A stretch of DNA of 64,000 bases, taken from contig NZ_JOCT01000036.1 of assembly GCF_000717875.1 (NCBI RefSeq), positions 1-64,000 of the forward strand, written 5' to 3'. The notes beneath the pieces were generated by a model. It was not told the origin of the DNA. It saw nothing but the letters and a program-made list of their open reading frames with translations, and ran no database searches. The position numbers and the translations under genes are program-made. Origin of the DNA: Streptomyces sp. NRRL S-455. GTDB lineage: Bacteria; Actinomycetota; Actinomycetes; Streptomycetales; Streptomycetaceae. Shown here piece after piece: positions 17,777 to 25,666 of this stretch (within the stretch, counting starts at the first letter, position 1; each line of letters opens with the position of its first letter).

Positions 17777-17791
17777 GTCCGCTGTGCGGAC
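17777..17791. promoter_or_regulatory. palindrome upstream of the CoA-transferase operon
   Basis: GTCCGC and GCGGAC arms flank a TGT spacer, 21 bases before the CoA-transferase start. Related GTCCG/CGGAC and GCGGTCATT motifs recur in the 304-base divergent region up to 18060 and again at 18771-18800 before the IclR gene. It may be an operator for that IclR; the match is only by pattern. Confidence 0.35.
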
Positions 17792-18060
17792 GACTGTCCG
17801 ACAGTTTGGATTCCCGATACAGCCAGTGTCAACAACCCACCTCCGCACGAAAGGTACGTCGACCGTCGCGTGAGGGTCGACGTAACCGTTGTGCGGTCAT
17901 TGGTCCGTTGTACGGCAGGGAGAGGTGGTCCTGTTGCCGGAAACGGCCCGACCGTGCCGGAAGCGGCTCGTGCCGCCGACCGCCCCCTCCTACCGTCGCC
18001 CCTACAGACAACGGACCGAACGCTCGATGACGAGCACGAGATCGCACTGTGGAGGACGCC

Positions 18061-18666
18061 ATGGGCGTGCAGACGACACGAGTCCTGGGGATCGGCGGGA
18101 CGACGCGGCAGAACTCCAGCTCGGAGCGCGCCTTGCGGGTCGCCGCCGCGGCCGCGGCGGACGCCGGCGCGACCATCGAGCTGATCACCGCGGAGGAGCT
18201 CGTCCTTCCGCTCTACGATCCGGAGAAGTCGGCGAGGACGGAGCGGGCCACCGCGTTGGTGGCGGCACTGCGTGACGCGGACGCACTGCTGATCTCGTCC
18301 CCGGGCTACCACGGCACGGTGTCGGGGATGGTGAAGAACGCCCTTGACTATGTCGAGGACCTGCGAGACGACGAGCGCTCCTACCTTGCCGGGCTCCCGG
18401 TCGGCTGCATCGCCGTCGCTTACGGCTGGCAAGCGAGTGTGGCGACCCTGCAGACCCTGCGCACCTGCGCGCACGCGCTGCGAGGGTGGCCTACCCCGAT
18501 GGGTGCAGCGCTGAATGCCTCGATGCCGGGGCTCTTCGACCCGGTCACCGGCGCCTGCACGGACGAGTCGGCCCGGTTCCAGCTGGAGACCGTCGGCCGG
18601 CAGGTCGTCGAGTTCGCCGCCGCTCGGCTGGGAGACGAGAGGGTGCTGGCTCCGGCGCAGGCGTGA
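18061..18666 (+). CDS. NADPH-dependent FMN reductase
   Basis: The 201-residue protein is a flavodoxin-like NAD(P)H:FMN reductase: VLGIGGTTRQNSSSERALR (phosphate loop) at the N-terminus, LLISSPGYHGTVSGMVKNAL near 80-100 (the S-P-x-Y-x-G FMN loop) and GCIAVAYGWQA after it. ATG 18061 follows GGAGGA; an in-frame GTG four codons earlier overlaps the ribosome site and is less likely. It is transcribed away from the CoA-transferase operon and lies near a luciferase-type monooxygenase gene, so it probably supplies reduced FMN to that enzyme. Confidence 0.87.
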   Translation: MGVQTTRVLGIGGTTRQNSSSERALRVAAAAAADAGATIELITAEELVLPLYDPEKSARTERATALVAALRDADALLISSPGYHGTVSGMVKNALDYVEDLRDDERSYLAGLPVGCIAVAYGWQASVATLQTLRTCAHALRGWPTPMGAALNASMPGLFDPVTGACTDESARFQLETVGRQVVEFAAARLGDERVLAPAQA

Positions 18667-18838
18667 GGTGGGCGCACGGCGTGACCGTGGGGCAGCGTTG
18701 CGCGCCGTCCCACGGTCGCGCCATGCGCCGACCTGGACCTGCCCTGCGCGGAGCGGGCGGCGGTACAGTGGCGGACAATCATCCGGTGGGCGGTCATTCG
18801 GCCCGTCCGCCCATTTCGCAGGTGTGGAGGGACGACAG

Positions 18839-19648
18839 ATGCGCCGGGACGCCGGTCCGGATTTCATCGAGGCCCTCGCGAGGGGGCTCGACGTTCTGCG
18901 CTGCTTCCAGCCGGGCAGGCGGTACATGACGCTGAGCGAGGTCGCAGCCGAGGCACAGCTCGCCCGGCCCACAGCACGCCGGATTCTCATCACGCTCCAG
19001 AAGCTGGGATACGTACGCAGCGACGAAGCCGGGTTCGCCTTGACGCCCCGCGTGCTCGAGCTCGGGATGACCTACATCGGCTCGCAGAACATCTGGGAGC
19101 TGGCGGAACCTCACCTGCGTGCCCTGGTCGACCGCACCCGGGAGTCGTGCTCGATCGCGCAGCTCGACGGATCCGACATCGTCTACGTATCCCGGGTCGC
19201 CATGCCCAAGCTGGTGACGCTGTCGGTGACCGTCGGTACCCGCTTTCCCGCCGCGCAGACGTCTCTCGGCAAAGTGCTGCTCGCTGCCCTGGACGGTCCC
19301 TCACTCGACCGCGTCCTCGCTGAGCCCAGCAGGTCGGGCATCACGCCCCGGCACCACCTTCAGCGCGACGAACTCGACGAGGTGCTCCGCGACGTACGGG
19401 CCAAGGGGTGGGCGGTGACCGACGAGCAACTCGCTCTCGGCATCAGGTCCGTCGCCGCGCCCATCCGTAACGGGCAGGGCCGCACAGTCGCGGCGGTGAA
19501 CGTGAACGCGCATGCCGCCGAGACCTCGGTCGACCGCCTGGTCGAACACCATCTTCCCCTGCTGCTGCGCACCGCCGGCGACATCAGCGCCGACTGGGCC
19601 GCATGGGAGAACCGTCCCCTCGCCACGCTCGCCCCCCGGGCCGGCTGA
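18839..19648 (+). CDS. IclR-family transcriptional regulator (PcaR-like)
   Basis: A 269-residue single-module IclR protein. The HTH region reads FIEALARGLDVLRCF and LSEVAAEAQLARPTARRIL (about 10-50). The effector domain carries CSIAQLDGSDIVYVSRVA, GTRFPAAQTSLGKVLLAAL and SVAAPIRNGQGRTV. ATG 18839 follows GGAGGG. It follows the FMN reductase gene by 172 bases, with a region containing GCGGTCATT-type repeats that could be an autoregulatory site. It is a candidate regulator of the CoA-transferase/lyase and FMN reductase genes. Its stop overlaps a bidirectional terminator. Confidence 0.88.
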   Translation: MRRDAGPDFIEALARGLDVLRCFQPGRRYMTLSEVAAEAQLARPTARRILITLQKLGYVRSDEAGFALTPRVLELGMTYIGSQNIWELAEPHLRALVDRTRESCSIAQLDGSDIVYVSRVAMPKLVTLSVTVGTRFPAAQTSLGKVLLAALDGPSLDRVLAEPSRSGITPRHHLQRDELDEVLRDVRAKGWAVTDEQLALGIRSVAAPIRNGQGRTVAAVNVNAHAAETSVDRLVEHHLPLLLRTAGDISADWAAWENRPLATLAPRAG

Positions 19649-19669
19649 TCGGGCCGGGGGGCGAGCGTG
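19624..19669. terminator. bidirectional stem-loop between convergent IclR and luciferase-like genes
   Basis: Perfect 16-base arms (19624-19639 and 19654-19669, CACGCTCGCCCCCCGG with its complement) surround a 14-base loop. The left arm overlaps the last IclR codons. It lies between convergent genes and can serve both strands. Confidence 0.75.
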
Positions 19670-19680
19670 GGCTGTACCGG

Positions 19681-20844
19681 TCAGGAGGATGCCGGCACCT
19701 TGCCCGCGACGCCCAGCGGACGCAGGGCGGGCATCACCTCTGACGCGAACAGCTCCATGCTCCTGTTCATCTCCTCGGCGGTGATGTCTCCGATCGAGAA
19801 CAGCCCGATGAGCTGGCCGAAGCCGAGCTGCGCCTGCAGGTCGCTCAGCCGGGCCGCGACGGTTTCGGGGCTGCCCACGACGGCGTATCCGCCCGCCAGC
19901 AGTTCCTCGTACGACGTCTCGGTGTACGGCTTCATTCCGGACATCAGCAGACCGCGCATCGAGCCCGGCGACATGTAACCCGGCGGATAGACCTGCGGGA
20001 AGCTCTGCTTGAGCCCGCGGTGGAACAGCCACTCGATGTGCCGCCGTCCCTCACGGTGGGCCTTCTCATCGGTCTCCGCCACATAGATCGGCACCGAGAA
20101 AGCGGACTTCACCGGGTCGTGTTCCATGCCCAGTTCCTCCACCGCCTGCCGGTGTCCGTCGAACCAGCGGCGGACCAGGGGCGTCGGGGCGTAGACCGAC
20201 ATATAGGTGTGGCCGTGCTCGGCGACGAACTTCATCGTCTCCGTACTGCCGGCGCCGGGAATGTAGATGGGCGGATGCGGCTCCTGCACCGGCCTCGGCC
20301 ACAGATTGACGTAGCGGTACTCGTAGTTGGGGCTGACCCACTGGAACGGCTCGTCGGACGTCCACGCCTTGATGATCAGGTCGTGGGCCTCGTTGAACCG
20401 GTCCCGTGACCGGGTCGGGTTGACGCTCTGCGCGAAGTACTCCCAGCCGATGCCGCGGACGAATCCGGAGACCACCCGCCCATTGCTGAGGTGGTCGAGC
20501 ATGGCGATCTCCTCCGCCACCCGCAGCGGATTGCCGCGCACGCCGATCGCGTTGCCGAGCACCATGATCTGCGCCCGCTCCGTACGCCGGGCAAGGGCCG
20601 CAGCCATGAGGTTCGGCGAGGGCATCAGGCCGTAGGCGCTCTGGTGGTGCTCGTTGACGGCGATCCCGTCGAAACCGAGCTTCTCGGCATGCTCCAGCTC
20701 GTCCAGGTACCGGTGGTAGAGCCGGTTGCCGAGTTCGCGGTCGAAGAACTTGTTCGGGAAGGTGAGGGAAGGGCTCGGGTACTTCTCGTCGAAGTCGTCC
20801 GGCAGGTACGGGTAGGGCATCAGGTGGAAGAAGACGAACTTCAT
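19681..20844 (-). CDS. luciferase-like (LLM class) flavin-dependent monooxygenase
   Basis: The 387-residue protein has the TIM-barrel signatures of bacterial luciferase-type oxidoreductases: KLGFDGIAVNEHHQSAYG near residue 65, LGNAIGVRGNPLRVAEE near 105 and SGFVRGIGWEYFA after it. EHHQSxYGLMPSPNLMAA points to the FMN-dependent alkane/aromatic monooxygenase branch rather than the F420 enzymes. ATG 20844 overlaps the stop of the upstream alpha/beta hydrolase (ATGA). A paired hydrolase and a nearby FMN reductase suggest a two-component oxygenation such as Baeyer-Villiger insertion followed by hydrolysis. The substrate is unknown. Confidence 0.87.
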   Translation of the reverse strand: MKFVFFHLMPYPYLPDDFDEKYPSPSLTFPNKFFDRELGNRLYHRYLDELEHAEKLGFDGIAVNEHHQSAYGLMPSPNLMAAALARRTERAQIMVLGNAIGVRGNPLRVAEEIAMLDHLSNGRVVSGFVRGIGWEYFAQSVNPTRSRDRFNEAHDLIIKAWTSDEPFQWVSPNYEYRYVNLWPRPVQEPHPPIYIPGAGSTETMKFVAEHGHTYMSVYAPTPLVRRWFDGHRQAVEELGMEHDPVKSAFSVPIYVAETDEKAHREGRRHIEWLFHRGLKQSFPQVYPPGYMSPGSMRGLLMSGMKPYTETSYEELLAGGYAVVGSPETVAARLSDLQAQLGFGQLIGLFSIGDITAEEMNRSMELFASEVMPALRPLGVAGKVPASS

Positions 20845-21692
20845 CGGCTCGCTCCGCTCAGCTCGGTCCTGGCATCGGCTTCGGCCAGGAATTCGGTGAC
20901 AACCTGGGCGAACTCCTGCGGACGTTCGAAATACATCGCGTGACCGCAGTCCTCGACCTGTGCGAACCGGGCCTGAGGAATGAGTTCGGCGTAGCGCGCT
21001 CCGTGGGCAACGGGGACGACCTTGTCCTCGGACGGACAGGCGACGAGTGTGCGCGCGGTGATGCGGTGCAGCCTGCGTTCCAGCTTCGGGTTGTTCAGGA
21101 AGGGATGCCACGAGAAGCGGGCGAGTGCGGTCATGTCGCGGTAGGCCGCGAGGATGTCGTCGACGTCCGGTTCGCCGGGGAACAGGGCCGACGCCTTGGC
21201 GGGATCCTTGAACAGTGCGTCGACCACCTGGTCCGGCGTCATGAGGAACAGATCGGCGAGCGGATGTGCCGGCAGCCGCAGTCCGGCCGGGCCGAGCAGG
21301 GTCAGAGAGCCGATCAGGTCCGGGCGGGCGACCGCGAGTTCCGCCGCGACCCATCCGCCGAAGGACGCGCCCACGATGTGCGGACGCTCCAGCCCCAGCC
21401 GCTCGATGACGTCGAGGTAGTGGAAGACCAGATCGTCGACGCCCTCCAGCTCGGGGAACTCGTCCGACCCGCCGAACCCCGGGTGGTCGGGAGCGAGAAC
21501 TTCGAAACCGCGCGACAGCAGTTCATGGAATGGGTGCCATTGGCCCGCGCCGCCGGCCGCGTGCAGAAAGAGGACCGGGGCCCCCTTACCGCCCCGCAGC
21601 AGGTGAACCCGCCCTCCGGGGACCTCGAGAAAATCCTCGGTCGGCGGACTGCTCACGTCCCGCCCGGCCTCGGTGGTCGTCACTTGTGTCAC
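20841..21692 (-). CDS. alpha/beta hydrolase (MhpC-like)
   Basis: A 283-residue hydrolase with the oxyanion strand VLFLHAAGGAGQWHPFHELL, nucleophile elbow GASFGGW (Ser near residue 120) and a late histidine in VEDCGHAMYFERPQEFA. These match meta-cleavage-product hydrolases and lactonases. GTG 21692 is selected because GGAGGT lies just upstream; the open frame extends further without a better site. Its stop overlaps the luciferase-like start, so the two genes are coupled and probably act in sequence, the hydrolase opening an ester, lactone or C-C bond produced by the oxygenase. Confidence 0.87.
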   Translation of the reverse strand: MTQVTTTEAGRDVSSPPTEDFLEVPGGRVHLLRGGKGAPVLFLHAAGGAGQWHPFHELLSRGFEVLAPDHPGFGGSDEFPELEGVDDLVFHYLDVIERLGLERPHIVGASFGGWVAAELAVARPDLIGSLTLLGPAGLRLPAHPLADLFLMTPDQVVDALFKDPAKASALFPGEPDVDDILAAYRDMTALARFSWHPFLNNPKLERRLHRITARTLVACPSEDKVVPVAHGARYAELIPQARFAQVEDCGHAMYFERPQEFAQVVTEFLAEADARTELSGASR

Positions 21693-21796
21693 TGCACTAC
21701 CTCCGGCTCTTGTGCTGCTGACGTCCGAAGGTAGGGAGTCGGCGACAGAGACACCGAGCCGGATGCCGCAGCCTTGGGCCGCTTCCCGCACCACGG

Positions 21797-21825
21797 TTGA
21801 CATACCGGTCGCAACCCCGGATTCT
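21797..21825 (+). promoter_or_regulatory. candidate promoter for the AraC-type regulator
   Basis: TTGACA at 21797-21802 and a weak GATTCT at 21820-21825, spaced 17 bases apart, lie about 50 bases before the ATG at 21872 in the 179-base divergent region. The -35 matches the housekeeping consensus; the -10 does not match well. Confidence 0.35.
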
Positions 21826-21871
21826 GCGAGCTGGACGTCATACGGACAGGCGTCCGACGGTGGAGGTAGTC

Positions 21872-22897
21872 ATGCGCGCTCCGTCAATGTCGATGGACGA
21901 GGGGCTGATACCGGAGGGCACCAGCGTTCCCTACGGCCGATTGATCAACACGCGGGACCCGTCCGAGGCGCGGGCACGGACGCAGGAACTCCTCAAGAAC
22001 GTGCACAGCATGAAGGTGCTGGAGCGCGGGAGTCCCTTCCAGGCCCGCGTCGAATACCGGAAGCTGAACGGCATCGGCCTGATGGCCTCTGGCTACGGCC
22101 CCGCGGTGGAGATCTCCTGCACGCCGCCGATCAGCGACGTGTGCGTGAATTTCGTCTTCGGCGGCACCATGCTCATCGACGAGGGCTCGACCGGTGAGGC
22201 CACCGCGGTCGCCGGCCCGGCCCGGGCGGCGGTCTTCTGCTTCCCGGAGACCGTCAGCATGCGCTGGTCCCCCGGGCTGCGCCAGCTCATGCTGACCGTC
22301 GACAAGGCCCTCATCGACCGCTGTCTGCGGAACCTGCTCAACGAGCCGCTGCACGCGCCCCTGCGCTTCGAGACCGAAATGGACCTCAAGCGCGGTGGTG
22401 AGGGCATCACGGCCGCGATCAGGACGCTGCAGCGGGCACTCGAACAGTGCGGCAAGGCAGGCCCTCCCCCGGTGCTCGCCAAGGAGATCGAACACGGCAT
22501 CCTGACCGCCCTGCTACTCGGGCAACGGCACAACTACACCGACCGAATTTTCTCGGCGCAGCCGCTGCCGGCGCCCCGTGTGGTCCGGCGCGTCGTGGAA
22601 CTCATCGAGTCGTCCCCCGACGCCGCCTTCACGGTCGCTGACCTCGCTGAATTCGCCGGGGTGAGCGAACGTTCCCTGCATTCGGCGTTCCGTCGGCAGT
22701 TGGGCACGTCACCGATGTCGTACGTCCGACGCCACCGCCTCGAACAGGTCCACGAGGAACTGCTGACCGCCGACCCCTCCACCGGGGTGAAGGTCACCGA
22801 TGTGGCTCTGCGCCACGGGTTCACTCACACGGGCCGCTTCGCGGCCGCCTACAAAGAGCGCTTTGGAGAGTCGCCGTCCGCGACGATGCGCCGTTGA
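21872..22897 (+). CDS. AraC-family transcriptional regulator
   Basis: A 341-residue regulator. Residues about 25-215 form the AraC_binding_2-type sensor domain found in regulators of aromatic and alkane oxidation (NFVFGGTMLIDEG, FCFPETVSMRWSPGLRQLML). The C-terminal double HTH spans about 235-341 with FTVADLAEFAGVSERSLHSA, FRRQLGTSPMSYVRRHRLEQ and VALRHGFTHTGRFAAAYKER. ATG 21872 follows GGAGGT. It is divergent from the hydrolase/monooxygenase pair and immediately precedes a second hydrolase and a VOC gene, so it is the likely local activator for both sides. Confidence 0.9.
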   Translation: MRAPSMSMDEGLIPEGTSVPYGRLINTRDPSEARARTQELLKNVHSMKVLERGSPFQARVEYRKLNGIGLMASGYGPAVEISCTPPISDVCVNFVFGGTMLIDEGSTGEATAVAGPARAAVFCFPETVSMRWSPGLRQLMLTVDKALIDRCLRNLLNEPLHAPLRFETEMDLKRGGEGITAAIRTLQRALEQCGKAGPPPVLAKEIEHGILTALLLGQRHNYTDRIFSAQPLPAPRVVRRVVELIESSPDAAFTVADLAEFAGVSERSLHSAFRRQLGTSPMSYVRRHRLEQVHEELLTADPSTGVKVTDVALRHGFTHTGRFAAAYKERFGESPSATMRR

Positions 22898-22917
22898 CGT
22901 TGAACAGAGAGCGAGCT

Positions 22918-23610
22918 GTGGACCCCCTGATCCTCTTCGTACACGGAGCCAACCACGATGGCTGGTGCTGGGCTCCGGTCCTGGAGCGGCTGGATCGCGT
23001 CGGCGTCGCCGGCCGGGCGATCGACCTTCCGTTCACCTCCTTCGAGGACGACACCGCCGCTGTGCGGGAGGCCGTCCGCGAGATCGCGCGGGCACGGCCC
23101 GTCGTGCTGGTCGCGCACAGTTACGGCGGCCTGCCGGTGACCGCTGGAGGCCAGGGAGCGGACCGTTTCGTCTTCGTGGCCGCGCGGATGCCACCGGCCG
23201 GAGAGTCACCCGCGGCGCACACGCCCCGCTGGAGCCATCCGGAGTTCCGGGCGGCATGGGACACTGGCGAAGACGGCGCCGTGATCCTGCGCGGGGAGGC
23301 CCGGGAGGTCCTCTACTCGCACTCTCCGCCGAACATGGCCGAGTTGGCGGCTCAGCGGTGGCGGCCGATGGCGAGCCGCGTACCGCGAACTCCGATCATC
23401 GAACCCGCGTGGATGTCCGCGCCGTCCGTATACGTGGTCTGCACGAAGGACCGGACGGTCCGGGTCGGGGCGCAGCGCGAATGCGCGGCACACGCCACCG
23501 AGAGCATCGAGATCGACTGCGACCACTCCCCCTTTTTCTCCGCCCCGGACCGGCTGGCGGCGCTTCTGGCCGAGCAGGCCGAACATGCCGCGCGAACGGT
23601 CAGGACCTGA
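22918..23610 (+). CDS. small alpha/beta hydrolase
   Basis: About 230 residues with LILFVHGANHDGWCWAPVLE at the N-terminus, nucleophile elbow VAHSYGGLP (Ser near residue 65) and a late acidic/His region DCDHSPFFSAPDRLA. This HSYGG group contains salicylate-esterase-like and MES-type hydrolases. GTG 22918 is preferred because GAGAG precedes it; a TTG at 22894 overlapping the AraC stop is possible. It is probably cotranscribed with the AraC gene. Role in the island: hydrolysis of an ester or lactone intermediate (inferred). Confidence 0.8.
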   Translation: MDPLILFVHGANHDGWCWAPVLERLDRVGVAGRAIDLPFTSFEDDTAAVREAVREIARARPVVLVAHSYGGLPVTAGGQGADRFVFVAARMPPAGESPAAHTPRWSHPEFRAAWDTGEDGAVILRGEAREVLYSHSPPNMAELAAQRWRPMASRVPRTPIIEPAWMSAPSVYVVCTKDRTVRVGAQRECAAHATESIEIDCDHSPFFSAPDRLAALLAEQAEHAARTVRT

Positions 23611-23828
23611 GATCCCGGCCCCGCCACCGGTGGCGCTGCGGTCCGGCTCCGCGCAGATCCGCTCTCCGCGAGATTCATCCGATTCCCGCAAGGCTTGATT
23701 CCCCTGCCTTTCCCGTCTCTTGACCGGGGAAGAGCCACGCGCGACCGTCGTCCCATGCTCGCCTGGCGGACAGATGTCCGGAGATATTTCCGTCTCGGTG
23801 AGCGGAAGATGACGAAGGAGAGTCAACG

Positions 23829-24395
23829 ATGACCCAGTCCCTGCCCGAAGCCGCCAACAGCACGGCCGTCGGCTCCCTGCCGACACGACTTCACCACAAT
23901 GCCTACGTCACGCGGGACCAGGAAGCGACCCGGGCGTTCTACGAGGACATCATCGGCCTGCCGCTGGTGGCGACGTGGAAGGAGTCCGACGAGCTCTTCG
24001 GGGCCGTGCGAACGTACTGCCACACCTTCTACGGTCTCGGGGACGGCAGCGCGCTGGCCTTCTTCCAGTTCGTCGACCCGGCCGACCAGGAGCAGTTCGG
24101 CCCGAGGATGCCGCACTCGCCGTTCCAGCACATCGCGCTCAAGGTCACCGAGGAGGTCCAGGACGCCGTCGCCCAGCGGCTCAAGGACGCCGGCTGGAAG
24201 CCCGAGGAGACCTACGTCCTGGAGCACGGGTACTGCCGTTCCCTGTACACCAGCGACCCGAACGGCCTCCTCCTCGAGTTCACCCTGGACGCCCCCGGCA
24301 TCGAGGCCTCCGACGAGGAGCGCCGAAGGACCGCGCACGCCGAACTCAAGTCGTGGCTCGAAGGTGACCACGTCAGCAACAACACTTACCGCTGA
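23829..24395 (+). CDS. VOC-superfamily (glyoxalase/extradiol-dioxygenase fold) protein
   Basis: A 188-residue single-domain VOC protein: LHHNAYVTRDQEATRAFYED at the start, SPFQHIALKVTEEVQDAVAQ in the middle and SLYTSDPNGLLLEFTLDAPG near residue 145. Candidate metal ligands are His in LHHNAY, His in FQHIAL and Glu in LLLEF. ATG 23829 follows AAGGAGAG. It lies 218 bases after the hydrolase and is the last intact gene before the scrap zone. It could be a ring-cleavage dioxygenase, a lyase or an isomerase; the single-domain size argues against a classical two-domain catechol dioxygenase. Confidence 0.83.
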   Translation: MTQSLPEAANSTAVGSLPTRLHHNAYVTRDQEATRAFYEDIIGLPLVATWKESDELFGAVRTYCHTFYGLGDGSALAFFQFVDPADQEQFGPRMPHSPFQHIALKVTEEVQDAVAQRLKDAGWKPEETYVLEHGYCRSLYTSDPNGLLLEFTLDAPGIEASDEERRRTAHAELKSWLEGDHVSNNTYR

Positions 24396-24406
24396 GCCCC
24401 AGTGCC

Positions 24407-24460
24407 GCCGCCCGTATCCACCTCCCATCCCTGTGTCCCGCGCGGGTGGGTACGGGCGGC
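24407..24460 (+). terminator. stem-loop terminator after the VOC gene
   Basis: Sixteen-base arms at 24407-24422 and 24445-24460 pair with one U-G wobble (GCCGCCCGTATCCACC against GGTGGGTACGGGCGGC). It lies 12 bases after the VOC stop codon and is G/C-rich without a long T tract, as is common in Streptomyces. Confidence 0.7.
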
Positions 24461-24525
24461 CCCCGGGCACTCAGCGGCGACACCGCGTACCGCCCGCCAG
24501 ACAGGCGACGAGGCGGGTCCGAACA

Positions 24526-24675
24526 TCAGGGCCTTCGCCGGGTCCTCATAACGGCGATCCGTCGGCCGACAAGGCCGCCCATGGACAGGCCGACCCAGTG
24601 GGCCGGCGGGGTCGAGCCGTTCGATCAGCTCCACCGCGGCGATGGTCAGAGTGTGCATACCGTAGGGTTTGAGGC
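24526..24675 (-). pseudogene. alpha/beta hydrolase fragment with frameshift
   Basis: Minus-strand residues PYGMHTLTIAAVELIERLD and, in another frame, HWVGLSMGGLVGRRIAV form the oxyanion-to-nucleophile-elbow stretch of a PcaD-like hydrolase. A frameshift separates the halves, and a stop follows at 24526. Start and C-terminal half are missing. Confidence 0.5.
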
Positions 24676-24711
24676 GCGCCGCTCTCATCGTCGGGCCGGC
24701 GAGGCAGGCGC

Positions 24712-25005
24712 CACTCACGGTCAACGCGGGCGGCACCGCCATTGCCGGACTGCTGGAGACCGGGTCCACCGAGCTGGTCGGTGTCGCCCTTGCCGCGCAA
24801 TCCTTGGCATCGCCTTCGGCTCACCGCCGCCGACGGGCTGCCCCTCCCGCCGGCCGTCGTAGGCGTCGGTGTCACCTCGATCATGTCGCTCACCGAGGTC
24901 CTCGACCTGTCCATCACCACTCCGACATTCGACTCGATGATCGGTATCGCGTGCGGCATCGACCACGCGCTGTTGGTCGTCTCCCGTTACGGTGCCGGAC
25001 CTGTG
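24712..25005 (+). pseudogene. MMPL-family (RND) transporter fragment
   Basis: Plus-strand residues VNAGGTAIAGLLETGSTEL and then, after a frame change near 24800, VVGVGVTSIMSLTEVLDLS, TTPTFDSMIGIACGID and HALLVVSRYGA match the conserved membrane block of MMPL lipid exporters. Only about 95 of some 700 residues are present. Confidence 0.6.
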
Positions 25006-25025
25006 TCTCTGCGCTCGGCCCTGCC

Positions 25026-25295
25026 TCAGAAAGTGAGGACGGGCTTGACGACATCTGCACGCATGCGTGCGACCGCCTCGTCGATGTCTTCGAAGGCGAA
25101 CGTGGAGATGACGCGGTCCGCGGGGAAACGGCCCTGCGCGTGCCAGTCAAGTAGGAGTGGCACGAGCTCATGCGGATTCGCGTCGCCCTCGATGCTGCCT
25201 CGGATCGTCTTGCCTCCTCCGATGAGGTCCATCACGTCGAAGCCGATGTCCGCCGCGCCGAGGCCGACGACGACCAGGGACCCCAGGGGGGCACC
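25026..25295 (-). pseudogene. zinc-type alcohol dehydrogenase, C-terminal fragment
   Basis: The last 90 residues of an aryl-alcohol/class III-like dehydrogenase are present: GSLVVVGLGAADIGFDVMD, GGGKTIRGSIEGDANP and the end AVARMRADVVKPVLTF before a stop. The zinc-binding and most of the NAD-binding parts are missing. It abuts the CoA-transferase fragment at about 25297. Confidence 0.75.
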
Positions 25296-25298
25296 AGG

Positions 25299-25666
25299 CC
25301 GTCGGCGCACCGGAAGATCGGGTAGAGATGTCCGGCGGCGGGTCTGCCGGGCGGCAGGTCTGCGGCACGTCGGCCCCCGGCGGCGGAGCCGCCCATACCG
25401 AAACCGGGGTCCACGATCTGGGTGACCGCCTCGTGCACGGAGAAGTCGATGTGGTCGCCGCGCCCGGTCTCAAGGCTGCTGTGATGCGCGAGCAGGGTCA
25501 CCCAGGCGGCCTGCAGATATGCGGACTCGGTGACGATCGAACCGGGAGGCGGAAGCGGCGCGCGCCCGGGTAGACCGGAACGGCACAGAAGGCCGCTGAG
25601 GGCCGCGTGCACGGCGTCGGTCGCCGCGTGTCCCGCATAGGGGCCGGTCAGTCCGAAGTCGGTCAC
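25299..25666 (-). pseudogene. family III CoA-transferase internal fragment
   Basis: Residues DFGLTGPYAGHAATDAVHAA, SIVTESAYLQAAWVTLLAHH and TGRGDHIDFSVHEAVTQIVD correspond to the middle of a CaiB/BaiF protein. It differs clearly from the intact copy at 16593, so it is not a recent duplicate. It is joined at one end to the P450 fragment and at the other to the alcohol dehydrogenase tail, all on the minus strand. Confidence 0.75.

Noticed and set aside
19681..20844. F420-dependent oxidoreductase assignment for the luciferase-like gene
   Set aside because: The EHHQSAYGLMPSPN segment and the nearby FMN reductase favour an FMN-dependent monooxygenase, though F420 use cannot be fully excluded.
23829..24395. 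Reading the VOC gene as a catechol 2,3-dioxygenase
   Set aside because: It has one VOC domain of 188 residues; classical extradiol dioxygenases have two domains and about 300 residues.
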